Origin: Primula veris
Taxonomy: Eukaryota; Streptophyta; Magnoliopsida; Ericales; Primulaceae
NCBI GenBank assembly: GCA_963682055.1
Contig: OY821740.1
Location: 14,346,814 to 14,410,813 of the forward strand
Reading direction: 5' to 3'
DNA length: 64,000 nucleotides
The first letter of the stretch is position 1, and the number at the start of each line of letters is the position of its first letter. A program made the position numbers and the translations under genes. The notes beneath the pieces are model-generated. The model saw only the letters and a program-made list of their open reading frames with translations. It had not been told where the DNA came from and searched no databases. This document shows, piece by piece, positions 36,938 to 49,440 of the stretch.

Positions 36938-39900
36938 TCAGCCAGAAGAGGGAGGAGGGGTACCGGACCCGGTCCACCCGTCCGGAAACCCCGGCACATC
37001 ACCGGACCCCTGATCTTCCGGCGGCCGGTAATCACGAACTTGTTCACCTGAAAATACCATAGGGTACAATGAAGGATTCGAAACATTCACAGAAGAAGAT
37101 GAGGACGACAACGATGATAAAGAACCGAAATCCGGTAAACCTAATCCATACATCATTTGTCCTCCTAACAAACCCTGGTCGCGATGATGTCCTTGAAGAC
37201 CGTCGTTCCCTTGTAGCAGCTGCGAGTACTCCCAGTAGTCCCTCGCCGCCACGTCAGCAGCGGAGAGGGACGGCTGGCTGAACGCCGCTACGGGAAGCTG
37301 AGTGCCCGTCAGTGGCGGAACCAGGATTCCCGTACGAGCCCTTGTTGTGGACGAGGGAGGCGAGATTGAGATTGGTGTACTAAGGCGGGCGTTTTCGGGG
37401 AAGTTGAGCTTTGCACGGTTGCCACGGAAGCGGAGGGCGGCATCGTCGTAGGCGCGTGCGGCGGCCTCAGCGGTGTCAAAGGTGCCAAGCCATACACGGG
37501 CCGCCTTGTGTGGGTCGCGGATCTCCGCCGCCCACTTGCCCCATGGGCGTTGTCGGACGCCTCGGTACCGACGCCTCTCGTCTTGCGGTGATGATGTAGC
37601 GGTGGACGGAGTTTGTGGTGGGGCGGGGGCGGGAGAGGGAGGCTCGGTAGTGGTTGAGGCTTGTTGGGGTGCTGTGCACACAATGAGAAGAATATATTTT
37701 AAAACAATTTAATCTATAAATCTTTAAATCAATTGCATAGCTTTTAAGTATTAAAACAGCTTTCTTAAATAATTATGTCCAACTTTCAGTAGTAACTAAA
37801 TTTTGGAAGAAAATTTTCAAAAATTAATCAATTAAATTATGTGTTTATCTTTTGAAAATCTCAATAATCAATATATATTAGGATACAAAACTTTGCAAGT
37901 GAACAACTATTCAGGGACGAGTATTACTTTCTCTTCATTTCCAAGATAAATACATACAGATGTAAACGACGGATTAAATACTGACTTTGTAAAGTTGAAA
38001 ATACTTTTTGCTAATTAAACATTAAAGTTGGAGGGCAAAAGGTGTGAAGAAAGCTTGGCCATGTCACATGTGCACAGTAGCATTAAGTAAGCAGAACTTC
38101 TGTATGGTGATAATCTCGAACGCCATAACAAAATATTACTATATAGAGTTTTTTTAAATAGTGGTTTATATATAAAAAAATATAATTTTATTTAAATATA
38201 TATTTTGTATAATACAACATAAATATATACATTGTGTCAATAACTAGCACAAATATTTAAAAGACAAATACATATGTTTAATTTAACTATCTAAACACAT
38301 GATTGTATGAATTCAATGAGATAGAAAATCATGATATAATAAACTCATAAATTTTAAAAAAATTAATTGTGTATAATTATTTAGAAAATTGAGTATATGT
38401 ATCTAGAAAATTGGAAATTCATCTAAATTTTATTTAATATTTTCTTTACATGTATAAACACTATGTATAATTTAGCATAGAAAACCGTATTAAAAAATTA
38501 CATATATATAATTTTACAATTTTATATTATTTATCACTATATAACTATATAGAGGTAGATTTTATTAAGACGTGACCTTAAAAAATTATAAATTATTACA
38601 ATATGAAGGTTATTTCTATTTATAAGAGAATTTTTATTGTTATATAGAGTTTATTCTTATATAGATATACAGAGTATTCTTATACGGCCGTACTAAAACT
38701 AGAATAAAGAGAGAAAAAAACATTTATAATTAATGTCAAAAGAACATGAATAAAACAAAATAAGTACGGAGGACCAGTACTATTCACCGCCAACTCTCAC
38801 CATATCACTATATCACACCAAATGCAACAATAAAACCTCAAAACGAACTGAATTTTTGTAGCCTTCATGTTGAAGGCCTTATAAGAAAAAGTAAATTAAT
38901 TATTATTATTCTGTACTATCTCCCCTGAAAAGTGACAAATATTAGAAACTTCAATGCTTCACCTTAAGCTCGTGCTTCGATTCTCATATCCGGGGGAAGA
39001 GCTTGGGGGAAGAGCTTGGTGGGGGCTGATAGCCTGACAGGGGCTACGGCCCCTTATATTTTCAAAATACCGTTTTTTATAACGAAAATAGCGATTTAGC
39101 CCGCATATTATTTTTTTAAAATTCAGCCCTCATGTACTGATCATGGCTCCGCCATTGCTCATATCAATTAACAAAAATCTTATATATATTATCGGTCTAT
39201 ATATGCATGAGAATGTCACGACTCACCACATTAAGATTAAAACGAATTTGGTTTCGTTGTCCGCCAATAAAACTATTAAATGCATTTCCATTCATTTCTT
39301 ATCATAGCTTGCCTATCAACCTTTGAGATCCAAGACTAATCAGGAGCTAGATTCCAACAAATTACGAGCTCAAATTACGTTATAAATTTGGCTAACTTCC
39401 ATTAGCGCCTTGCGCAGGACCAGAGTGACGGACCCTAAGAGTTGAGTTACTCTAGTTGGCTAGCTTAATCAAATAAGAAAAAACAATCAACACACAAAAT
39501 GATTGAAAATTGGACAAAAGGTTAAGGCTGCCTAATTCAACAAAATACTTAGGAATGTCCTTGGATTTGACAAAGAATAATACCAAGTAATGCTCAACTT
39601 TTTACACAATTAAGCTCATAAAAAAAATTCAGTAAAAAAATTATTTAACTCACACTACATGAACACTGACATACGCGAAACTGTTGCTATTACTCACAAA
39701 CATTTTAGCATCAGAATAGCGTTCAGACATTTTCTTGTAGTGTCAAAACTAAATGTCTATACGAACTCTTAACTGAAATCTGACTAATTACAAGAACCGC
39801 AACTTAACTATAATAAGGCAAAATTTGCAACCGAAATGAGCAAAAAAAAGAGATAAACAGAGTTGATTAGAACTAACCGGTTGTAAAATCAGAAAATTCT

Positions 39901-40286
39901 CCATAAACCCTCATGAACTGTTCAGGATACACGGTATCTCTCTCCTGCTCTCTCCCTCTCTTCTGGCCAGCGCCACTCGAGCTCGAAGAAGAAGTATAAG
40001 CAGCGCTAGCACCAGTTGGCGAACCAAACGAGTAAATACCAGAATTTCCCCCGAAAAAACCACTGCTTTGTTCTGGCCTATAATTATAAACTGTTTCCCC
40101 AGAAACAACATGAGTTAAAGCTGTTACCATGGCCGACATCTCCCCCGTTGGACCACCGTACCCTGAGTACACTGGAGGATGTTGCTGACCTGGCGGTTCC
40201 TCCCCGTCGGCTGCAGTGTCTGTTGCCGAAAAAGTTGAGTATCTATCGGATATATCTCGTGGGTCCGCCACTTTCGGAAAGCACAT
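36938..40286 (-). CDS. ERF group X (ABR1-like) AP2/ERF transcription factor
   Basis: Two exons: 40286-39878 and 37671-36938, with a 2206-bp GT-AG intron (CCG|GTTAGT ... CACAG|CA), encode 380 aa. Exon 1 starts [11 protein letters not shown] and holds [15 protein letters not shown] (49-63), both typical of the ABR1/ERF110-like group, then [14 protein letters not shown]. Exon 2 has one AP2 domain (about 172-228): [38 protein letters not shown], with the Ala and Asp usual for ERF (GCC-box) binding, then a Ser-rich, low-complexity tail. Group X members act in ABA, wounding and stress responses; that role is by family only. The ORF of exon 2 alone would start at an ATG inside the intron, which should not be used. 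Confidence 0.94.
38990..39160. repeat. Transposon remnant in the ERF intron
   Basis: GGGGGCTGATAGCC...GGGGCTACGGCCCC...TTTAGCCC...CAGCCCTCATGTACTG...GGCTCCGCCATTGCTC is typical of degenerate repeats with terminal 'GGCGGAGCC' text. Similar remnants occur at about 29320-29500 and 53165-53305. Confidence 0.45.
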
Positions 40287-41845
40287 GAACTAAACTAAGC
40301 TTGAATTTGCTATATTATATAACTTAAGAACCAAGAACAAAACAAGATGATATTCCGGCTATGTATATTAAATCACCTTTGAGCTTCTTCTTAGGTTTCT
40401 TCGAGATTTTCCAGAAGCTGATAATTTCGAGAAATTAACAGTAACTAGGATGATGTTGAAATATAAATACTCCTTTGAGTCTTTCTTATCAAATTGTTGT
40501 CATTTTGCAAAATATAAGACAAACCACAGGTGATGTGTTGGCAGAAAATAAGACCATGTAAAGATAATCACGGAAAACAACTATATATATATGAAGAAAT
40601 TATAAATCAATTCAAATTTGGCTAGCCGTCAAAACTATAGTTTCTGGTTAAGCTACCATCTTCCAGAATATATATATATATATATTCTGTATATATATAA
40701 GGAAAAGAAACACCTGTAACTTTATGTAAACACTTAAAAAGATAATATTTGAATCTATCTTTATAAAAGTTTTTGAAGTACCAAAAACGTGCAAAATGGC
40801 CGACTATGGATTGTGTTCATACATGAACTTTGACCGATCACTGAGATGTTTTTTATAGCTATCTTAATTATACCAACAGGCACCCTTTGGAGCTACTCAA
40901 GTCATGTCGGTTCTTGTAGTGAGAGGATATATACTCTTTATATTTGGTCATCATCTTTGAATTGAGTTCTACACCGACTTACCTTTTTCATTATTTATGT
41001 ACAAATGAAACATGGTTTGTCTTTCTTAGATTTGGTTTTACTAAACATTCGACGAATAACACTAATGGTCCTATAATTTCAGAAAAAAAACAACAACTAA
41101 AGCTGCACTACTATTTGCTATGTTTGTGCTAAAAAGCCTATTAATTCAATTGCAACTTCAAATTTCTACACATTACATTATTTTCTAGTCCACCACGTGT
41201 TTCTCTTACATCTATTTTCCGGGCAAATCATTTTTCTTTATTACACAATTTCTTGGGTTTAGTTATGACAACATGAAATCATATGATACAAATTTCAACT
41301 GGCTTATTTAAACATTACTAGGAAATAAATATATAGAAAAAAGCACAACCTACATAAGAAGAGTTGCAACTTACAAGTGAGAATATAGACCTCACAAAAA
41401 TTTGTGTTCTCTTTATTCAGAATACCACACACCAAATCTACTCTTGGGAGATTTCTCTCCCTGTCATTTTATCTTTTTTCTTAGTAGTAACTAGCAATAA
41501 TTGGAATCCAGAAAACTGAGTTTCACTACAAACACTGCAACTTACTAAGGATGTGAGACAGATGTTAGTCTGTTTATGTTTTCCACATTTTTGGTGATGT
41601 AAATATCTTCTTCTGTAAAACATAGAAGTGTTGAACCAAGATTACCGAAAAATTATGTAAGCTCAGCACTTCCCATCATAAGAACTCATCATTAGGAAAA
41701 ACATTACACGGGGAGGAGAAAGTGCAGTAGCACAAATGTAAAATAGCATACGGTTACACAAACACAAACACAAACAAATTCTCTAACCAAGGTGTGATCA
41801 ACCACATCCGTTATCTCACCATACAGGCTTTTAAGTTTCCCAGTC
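40287..41845. other. Intergenic region: ERF promoter and PTB 3' UTR
   Basis: The ERF promoter must lie to the right of 40286. An (AT)n run sits at 40670-40690. The PTB 3' UTR extends leftward from 41845; its end is not identifiable by eye. No gene is supported. A stretch of CA-rich text at 41757-41776 is a short microsatellite. Confidence 0.5.
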
Positions 41846-44800
41846 CTAAATTGTCTGCAATTGGGAAAAAGATAGACGTATAATCGAACCATCTAGTGAG
41901 GTAGCGTGCTTGCACACGAGGGCTTCTGTAGCCTGTTCCTCGTCCTCAAACAAAACAAGTGCCTGTTTCTTACCATTCATTTCGAAAAGCTTTGTATTAG
42001 CAATTGTGCCGTGTTCCTCTAGGTGGGTCACGATTTCTTCATCGGTCACATCTTGTGGTAGAGTTGAAATGTGGATCATTTTTGTCGGTGAGCAGCAATA
42101 ACGGTAGTTTTTTGCAGCGTTTCGGTTGAACCGGTTAAGATTTGAGTTTGAGTACTCGTGTGTATCATTTCCCGTAGTGATATTCGGGTGTTTTGAAAAG
42201 TTAACCTCCATACGTTTCCCAAAGAGCATTGCTCCCTATTTATTTTATTGTGGTCATTGCCATAAGAAAAAGTAAGTTGCAAAAAAAAAAAAAGTTGTAA
42301 TTAATCAAAAATAAGAACAAATGATGGAGGAGCATGAAATTAGTAAACACTCCTAGAAATACATAGGGTGTTCATGCCAATCTATCGAGGCCGCATAGCT
42401 TGTAAAGAACAGTCTCATCTAAGTGCTGTTCAAATAAATAATAATGGGATGAGCATATTTATTTCACTAATGCATATGAAAACGAAGCGCTGAACATCCC
42501 TACAAAATATGTGTCATGTGTCATGTTCGCATCACTACCATCATTGTGGTGTGTATTTGAATGGAAGTTTAATCAGACTAATTTTCCCAATCAATAGTAT
42601 CAAAAAGTTATAAAAACCATTTCGCAAGCATACATATATTGAACCTTAAACAATCTAGAGGTAAATCATCCAGATGGATGTTCATTACGACTAACGAGGC
42701 AAAATCAATACACAGAGTACAGTAAGTATCAAAAAGTTATAAAAACCATTTCGCAAGCATACATATATTGAACCTTAAACAATCTAGAGGTAAATCATCC
42801 AGATGGATGTTCATTACGACTAACGAGGCAAAATCAATACACAGAGTACAGTAAATGATGACACAATATTGAAAAATGTAATCTCTAGAAAGCATGAATA
42901 CATAAGTAAGCGGTGCCAATAAACTAAACATTTAGCCTGCCTTCATATCCGAGTACAATGGCATAACACTTATTCAACAAAACTGGTATAGAGGCTACAG
43001 CCTATGTAATTCACATCTATAAACCTTATGTTGGAAAAAAACTGATGTCAAAGAAGCCTTACCTTCAAGAAATGTACTGCTAATTCAGCCTGGAAACCAT
43101 CACCCATCTGAACCAATGCATGATCTGGCTTGTTCCTCAGAAGTTTTATCCTCACTATGTTTCCATAGATAGAGAACAAGTTGAAGAGTTTATCCTCATC
43201 TATTTTCTGGTAATACCATCACAAAACCAAACTAATGAGCAAGTTCCTAAGCATAAACAATACAGCATCCATCAACTAGAATGAGACAACAGACAGGATC
43301 ACCATTGAACCAAAATATCACACAGGTACGCAAGAAAGAAAAATGGATGGTTGATTACAATTTTGTATGCATCATGGTATATCATCACATTTCGATTTTG
43401 CACACCAAACAACTAACATTAGCAATTAGTAAACTAACATTACATTTTTCTGAACACCATCTTTATGTACCAAAAAGGAAAAAAGATCGTAGGTTGCATT
43501 TCTAGATAAAAACAAAACCAAAATATATTAAACCCTAATCGATCATGCTTTTTATAGTTTGTACACTATTGTATCGTATATTTTTATTTTAGTGCCTGAC
43601 CCTGACCAATGGGTTTTTTTCCATGTGTACAAAATCGAGAAAAAAATCGAAAAAAAAATGGTAAGAAGATTTTTAAAATGTTGAACTGGTCCACCCTGAC
43701 GTGCACGTTTGACAGAGAAAGAGTGGTGTGATTTACAGACATAATTGGCATCGGTTTGTCGTCTGTCCTGTTTTAAGATTCTTATGGTGACAAAACTCAT
43801 TAACATTTTCCTAATAACGGAGTTTAACTTTTTTGAATGATCAGAATTCCCTAAGTAACTGTGAGTTACTTATATTGTTGACCCCGTTCAACTTTAGCAG
43901 TGTTAATAAACATAACAAGACAAAACAATGTACATAACTCAGCTCAATTATAAAAAGAACTCAAAAAATATTCAAAATTATAGACTTAACTCAGAAGTAC
44001 AGAAGTGGTAATACAATAATTTTCCAAATGATTATATAAAAGAATTTTTCAATCCCCGTTTGTTGACAATTTACTTGTAATAACGATTTCACTGTTCTTC
44101 CGACACTTTGAATTGCTATTTATAGTAGCTTTGGTGTGCCAAATTGGAATCTGATGATACAATTGTAGGTTGTGTGAAGATGAGAGAAGAGAAAGGGAGA
44201 GAGAGAGAGTATACATCAGCGTCAAGATTGGAAACAAGCAGAGTACATCTGTCATTGGTCCCACTGATTCCTGGAGGTAACCCTCCTCCAAAAGCAGCTG
44301 CAATGGCAGCAGCGTTGTTGCCCATCTATACAGAACAAAAACAAATGAAATGAACTTACAAACAAAAAATATACAACTCCAGAAGATCAAATAATTCCAA
44401 GAAGAAAAAATCCCCAGCACTAGGTCAAGTCAAGGAATGAAATTGCATACATACCTGTGGGAATCCAACTGTCACATCAACACAACAATAATTAGAATGC
44501 CGTTAAAGTCGGAAAGGGTGACTTTACCAAATCAAAGATTACAAAATAATAACACAAGGCAGGTACCTGAACCGGACCCATAAATGCCCGCGCCATCTGT
44601 GTAATCAGACTGTAGGAGACAAAAATAATATTTAATATTAAAGGGAAAAAAAAAAAAATCTCATGATACAGTACTGTGAATTAACAGTAACTAGTAAGTA
44701 GTCTCATTATACCTGTGAGGACCTTCCCCCCTTCTGCTCTGGAGGCAAAGACGGGTTTGTAAAATCTCTACACCACCGAAGGTAAAAATGAAACTGAAAT

Positions 44801-47615
44801 CAATGGGGTGAAAAATGTGGTAAAAGTTACTAAAATTGGAGAAGGATACAGTCATCAGCCCACCTTGATCGCTCGTTATTGAAGTTCACTTGTAACTCAT
44901 CAAGGCTGGAAAATGAAATAGAAAAATAAATAAATAAAATAAATAAGGATGAAGGAAACCCACATGGATATCACATGTATGAAATATATAATAGCTGAAA
45001 AATCGGTCGAAGGTCATGGACATACTTTGAAAACTGAATGTCCAGTTGACAGCAACCGTCATAAATATTACGCCCCTAAACACGTGAATAATGTATCAAT
45101 ATTTTCCCCAACCAAAACAGTATTAAACTATTTGTTCAAAGACTATGCGGAAATCCTGTATATAACCTGCAGAGAGTTTCTTGCCAAAACAGCACTTTGG
45201 CGTGATTGATATTGTATCAATGCTTGAAAACCTGCACCATTTTTTGCAGAAAAATAAAAAAGAACCAATAATAAGATATATGTAAGGCTTTGAAATTTCC
45301 CATGTGTATTTATAGGTAGAAAACATGCAAATCAACGGTATAATGACAACATTGCAATATTTTGGTTTTAGAAAAAAGTAGATTATTATATCTACACTAG
45401 TGTACGTGCACACCACACTACGCAAATTTTAATTGGCGTACAATGCCAACAAGCGCCCTCTGCATAATTTTTTTCATCATGTTAAACAAAATATGATTCG
45501 AAAAATAGAAGATAGAGACAGAGAGAAAGAGAGAAGAATGAAAACTTGGAGAAGCTGACCAGCTGATTTCTGAAAGGTCACAATCTTCTCCACAAATCCA
45601 TGGGGAGAAAACACTTGATGTAGCACTTCTACGGTTATAGGATATAGCATGTGATGAATCGTAGCTAAGAGAATTCGGTTTGGCTGAATATCCACCGAGT
45701 CGCATCAACAGAACAGCATAGATACAGAAGAGAGAGAATGAATAGAGAGAACAGTAGATGGAGAAAGGGAGAGAGAAAGCAAAATAACTATCAATTCTAA
45801 GCAGTAGTCAGTAGATGCAGAGAAAATAGGCACATTGCAATGTATTAGAGAAAAGAAGGCAAGTATTGAGTGATCTATTGACCGTGTTCTTTTATTTTTG
45901 GTCATGTGCGGTCAAAAGGTTGATTAGATGTACAAACTGCACCTTCACATTCCCTCTTAAAATCTAATCTCAAAATCATACTGGACAATGGATAACACAA
46001 ATAAAATAGTTTAATTGAAACAATTTGGTATGGTACGAGAAGTGCCTCAAATTAAAACAAATGGATTTCACAAGAAGACTTTTTTTTTAAAAGGGAACTT
46101 ACATTTTATTATCACAATAAAGAACGAGCTCAGAAAGTCAGAAGACAAGATAGCAACTATAAGATTCTAAAAAAAGGTACCCAATTGATCAAAACAGCGT
46201 TACGCTCTAGAATCCAAAAACTAACCTACACGATACAGTCAATTACAAGAATGTTGTTTTGAAATCCAATTGTAAATCTATAAGCTATAAGCTATAGACT
46301 AAAGTCAACTAGAAAAGTGATATACAAAGGTTCTATTCACAGTCTTAAATAACTCCAAACTCTGTCAAAACAAAAACAGATCACTAACCTCTTCCCCTCG
46401 GTTTTGAGAAGACTGTTCCATAGTTGTTAGTTCCTGGTGTGATGAAAACTGAACATACACATTTCTTCCCCTGTATAAGCATAAGACTTAAATTATTAGC
46501 AAACAGGGAATTTTAAACCCATACACAAACTTGTGATCTTTTAACAACAGTCCACCGTATATTTATATAATTAATTCCACAAATTCAAACATTTAGTACA
46601 CCAACTTATCAACGTTTCCAATTTAAAAACCAGTACACGTAACAAGTCCACCAAATTATCGAATTTCACGAGTGATTGAAAGTCAAAACTTTAATAGTGG
46701 TGTACTAATTTTTTGATTCTGTGTAGATTGGTGCCTAGTACACCATCATGATTAAACATTTAGCACATAATTAGTGCTTTGAGGTGAAACGTTGACGTTT
46801 CTGTCCTAATTGTTTCATTTTGACTAGATTGGTGTCTATATTTCAAAATACAATCACTTGGTGTATATTAGCTGATAGGTTGCTGTATAAAAGTGAAGCT
46901 TTCACTGAACAAAAGCTAAGAAACCTCGAAAAAATTGAACAAAAAGAGAAAGGACATCGCATTTCAGCATAGTACCTGATGCTTGGTTGGACGTTTGTGT
47001 AGTATTGCATGGCATTTACAGCAGCAGGAACATCTTGCATTTGTAGGAGTGCCTGCAGATATGAACAAGATAAGAAGTCGCATTAAAATAATAATAGTTG
47101 ATCAAAAACAAAACAAGATGGATGGCCTTGGCGCAACGGTAAAGTTGCTGCCATGTGACTTGGAGGTCACACGTTGGAGTCATTAAAGCAGCCTCTTGCG
47201 AAATGCAAGGGAAGGTTGTCCACATTAGGCCCAAAGTGGCCTGACCCTTCCCCAGTCCCCGTGCATAGCGGGAGCTTTAGCACAGGGTTTGCCATTTATC
47301 AAAACCAAAACAAATAGTTTCTATACCATAAAAGAAAACTAAAAGAACCTGATTTTTGGCACGAAGCATCACCAGCTTGTCTATGAGCCCGAATGGTTGA
47401 AACAGATGAAGCAAGTCATTCTAGCAAAACAATATAAACTCAGTGAGAGAGAAGAGGGAGAACAAAAAGAGGTGATAATTCGACAAAACAAATGTATACC
47501 AGATAAATACTGGAAGAATAAATTAAGTTAATAATGTTAAAATTAGAGAGAAAACTACCTCAGAGATTTCATGTCCAACATTACGCACGTGAATGACCTT
47601 GGACGGCTCCGCCAT
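41846..47615 (-). CDS. Polypyrimidine tract-binding protein, PTB3-like, four RRMs
   Basis: Fourteen coding exons (minus): 47615-47559, 47420-47349, 47052-46976, 46470-46389, 45683-45560, 45231-45167, 45075-45026, 44905-44864, 44767-44713, 44609-44567, 44468-44455, 44325-44215, 43206-43063, 42235-41846. All are GT-AG and total 1326 nt, 441 aa. RRM1 about 6-80 (SKVIHVRNVGHEI, ALLQMQDVPAAV), RRM2 about 98-175 (RILLATIHHMLYPIT), RRM3 about 252-325 (CTLLVSNLDAD, HALVQMGDGFQAELAV), RRM4 about 365-438 (MIHISTLPQDVT, ALVLFEDEEQA), ending SFSQLQTI. Length and order match Arabidopsis PTB3-type proteins, nuclear and cytoplasmic regulators of alternative splicing that bind pyrimidine-rich RNA. Exon 11 is a 14-nt microexon. 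PTB genes are known to autoregulate by splicing-coupled decay; not shown here. Confidence 0.95.
42596..42853. repeat. Perfect 129-bp tandem duplication in PTB intron 13
   Basis: The unit starting AGTATCAAAAAGTTATAAAA at 42596 is repeated from 42725 with no difference that I can see. It is a recent event inside the 827-bp intron before the last coding exon (43062-42236). Confidence 0.93.
44455..44468 (-). other. 14-nt microexon (exon 11) of the PTB gene
   Basis: TTGGATTCCCACAG is flanked by TGACAG upstream and GTATGT downstream on the minus strand. Together with the last base of exon 10 it encodes VGFPQ. Skipping it would shift the frame. The flanking introns are 98 and 129 bp. Confidence 0.85.
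47119..47296 (+). mobile_element. Au-like tRNA-derived SINE in PTB intron 2
   Basis: TGGATGGCCTTGGCGCAACGG (box A) and GGTCACACGTTGGAGTC (box B-like) are followed by GCAGCCTCTTGCGAAATGCA, GGCCTGACCCTTCCCC and CATAGCGGGAGCTTTAG. This is the body of the plant Au SINE family. Flanks ATCAAAAACAAAACAA (47101) and ATCAAAACCAAAACAA (about 47298) are a target duplication with one mismatch. It is inserted opposite to the gene. Confidence 0.92.
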
Positions 47616-49378
47616 CTTCAAAGACTTAGCACCAAACCAAAAAGGAATAAATAAGGATTCAGTGGGAATAAATGGAGGAAATAATAAAAACTTGTTCCCT
47701 TTAAAATTACAACATTAAGCTATCAAATAGAAGAAACTGACAGTTTTTTTTGTTTTTGAATTTCAGTCCTTCAGTTGATATCTAAAGGAATTTTAACGAA
47801 AAACAAGACTATTGACATTTGGACTACGAAATATAATCAACACTCTTACTTATCAAACAGAATTTAGCTACACTACAACGCCAAAGAGATAGAGGAATTA
47901 TAGAGTCTCTGAACAACAAAAGCTCCAAAAGAAGAATGCAAGAAAATAAATTGAAACAAAACCATACAAAAAGCTGTATTCGGCTCAAACAACTAAGTAA
48001 GAGAATACTATATAAGTATATAGGTAACTGAAAATTCAACAGTTTTGTTTCTTCAACTAAAACACATAAAAAAAAACTCATTTAGAAAAAAGAAGGATTA
48101 AGAATATTGGGAAGAATCGAAAATAAAATAAAGTTTTTTCCTTGAACTGAGATGCATTTACAATAAACAAAAGATATCAACTGATGAAGAATTTTTTGAG
48201 ACACAATTGATTGCCTTTCGATTTTTTCCCTGGCCTCGTTAAGCATCAAGTAACAGAGAGAGACACGACTTTAACATTTTCGCTAGCTTTTCAGTTCTAA
48301 AGCATAAGGTTTCATTATCATCTAGATTTTAAACTAGATAATGGCTCAAAAAGAACATTAAATCTCAAAAAGATAGCTACGATGATTTCATTGGACCTCA
48401 AAAACCCAAAATTGGCGTGGTCACACCAGCTACAAACAGATTCTAGGAAATAAAACCAACATGATGAGTACAAAAATAAGACGAAAGGAATTGCAAATAC
48501 AATATAAAACACAAATTGTTCCATCAGCTGAATCACGTTACATTATTGGATTCAGCTTTTAAGAGAATAGGTTTGTTATATGTGAAACTTTGAAACTTCT
48601 GTTGTTTTAACCACTAAGCTTTTTCAGGCAGGAAAAAAAAAGCGTTTTCAACTACCAACCAAATACACTATCAGCTTATAAAGACAAAAGTTGAGCTTTG
48701 ACGAAGATTTGTGACAAATAAAATCACTTTTTTCCGTTGCTTAAATAACCAAATAAAATAGCAATTAAATAGTGGAAACCAAAATCCAATAAAGTTACAT
48801 GGGATGTATGCACCCTAGACGGTGGAGTACATCAGAATTACAATAAACCCAATAAAAAAAAATCACTGCATTGAAATTAAGTGTAAAATATAAAACTTAA
48901 AAGGGTTTCAACTCAGAGAGATATTATAACAGTTTTGGACCATAAGAAACCCTAATTTTGAGTAAAGTGTAAATTATAATAATTAGATTAAAAGGGCAGC
49001 AACCCAGAGAATAAAGATAATAGCTTTGGACTATAACAAATTAACAACCCTGCATTTAATTAAGTGTAACAAAATAAATGAACAGCTATGGACTATAACG
49101 ACCTTACAATTAAAATTAAGTGTAAAAAATAAATAATTAAATTAAAAGGGCAGCAACCCAGAGAAGAAAGATAGTAGCTTTGGACTATAAGTCTATGACA
49201 ACCCTAAATTAAATTTAAGTGTAATTATAAAAAAATTAAATTATAAAAGGGTAGCAACCGAGAGAGATACTATTATTAATAGTTTTGGACAAATAAAAAC
49301 CCTAAATATGAGCAGTGGGAAAGAACAATTAATTAAATTAAAAGGAATTGCAAGGCAGAGAGAGCTTACTGTAGGTGT

Positions 49379-49411
<33 letters not shown>

Positions 49412-49440
49412 TTTCGTTGATTTGATTAATTTTCGGTTAT
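47616..49440 (-). promoter_or_regulatory. PTB 5' leader with a probable leader intron
   Basis: On the minus strand a CT-rich leader (about 49440-49370) ends CTACA|GTAAGC, a good donor. GTGCTAAG|TCTTTGAAG sits just before the ATG (exon from 47624). This implies a 1745-bp 5' UTR intron (49369-47625). The interior is AT-rich with repeated 'aaagggcagcaacccagagag' text (about 48900-49270) and no gene. Confidence 0.55.
48900..49310. repeat. Diverged tandem repeats in the PTB leader intron
   Basis: Four or five units of roughly 80-120 bp share 'AAAGGGCAGCAACCCAGAGA', 'TAGCTTTGGACTATAA' and 'ACAACCCTAAATTAA..TTAAGTGTAA'. Unit borders are not sharp. They lie within the inferred 5' UTR intron. Confidence 0.6.

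Noticed and set aside
47119..47190. Possible tRNA gene
   Set aside because: It has A and B box-like motifs but continues into an Au SINE body and does not fold into a full cloverleaf with an anticodon arm that I can see.
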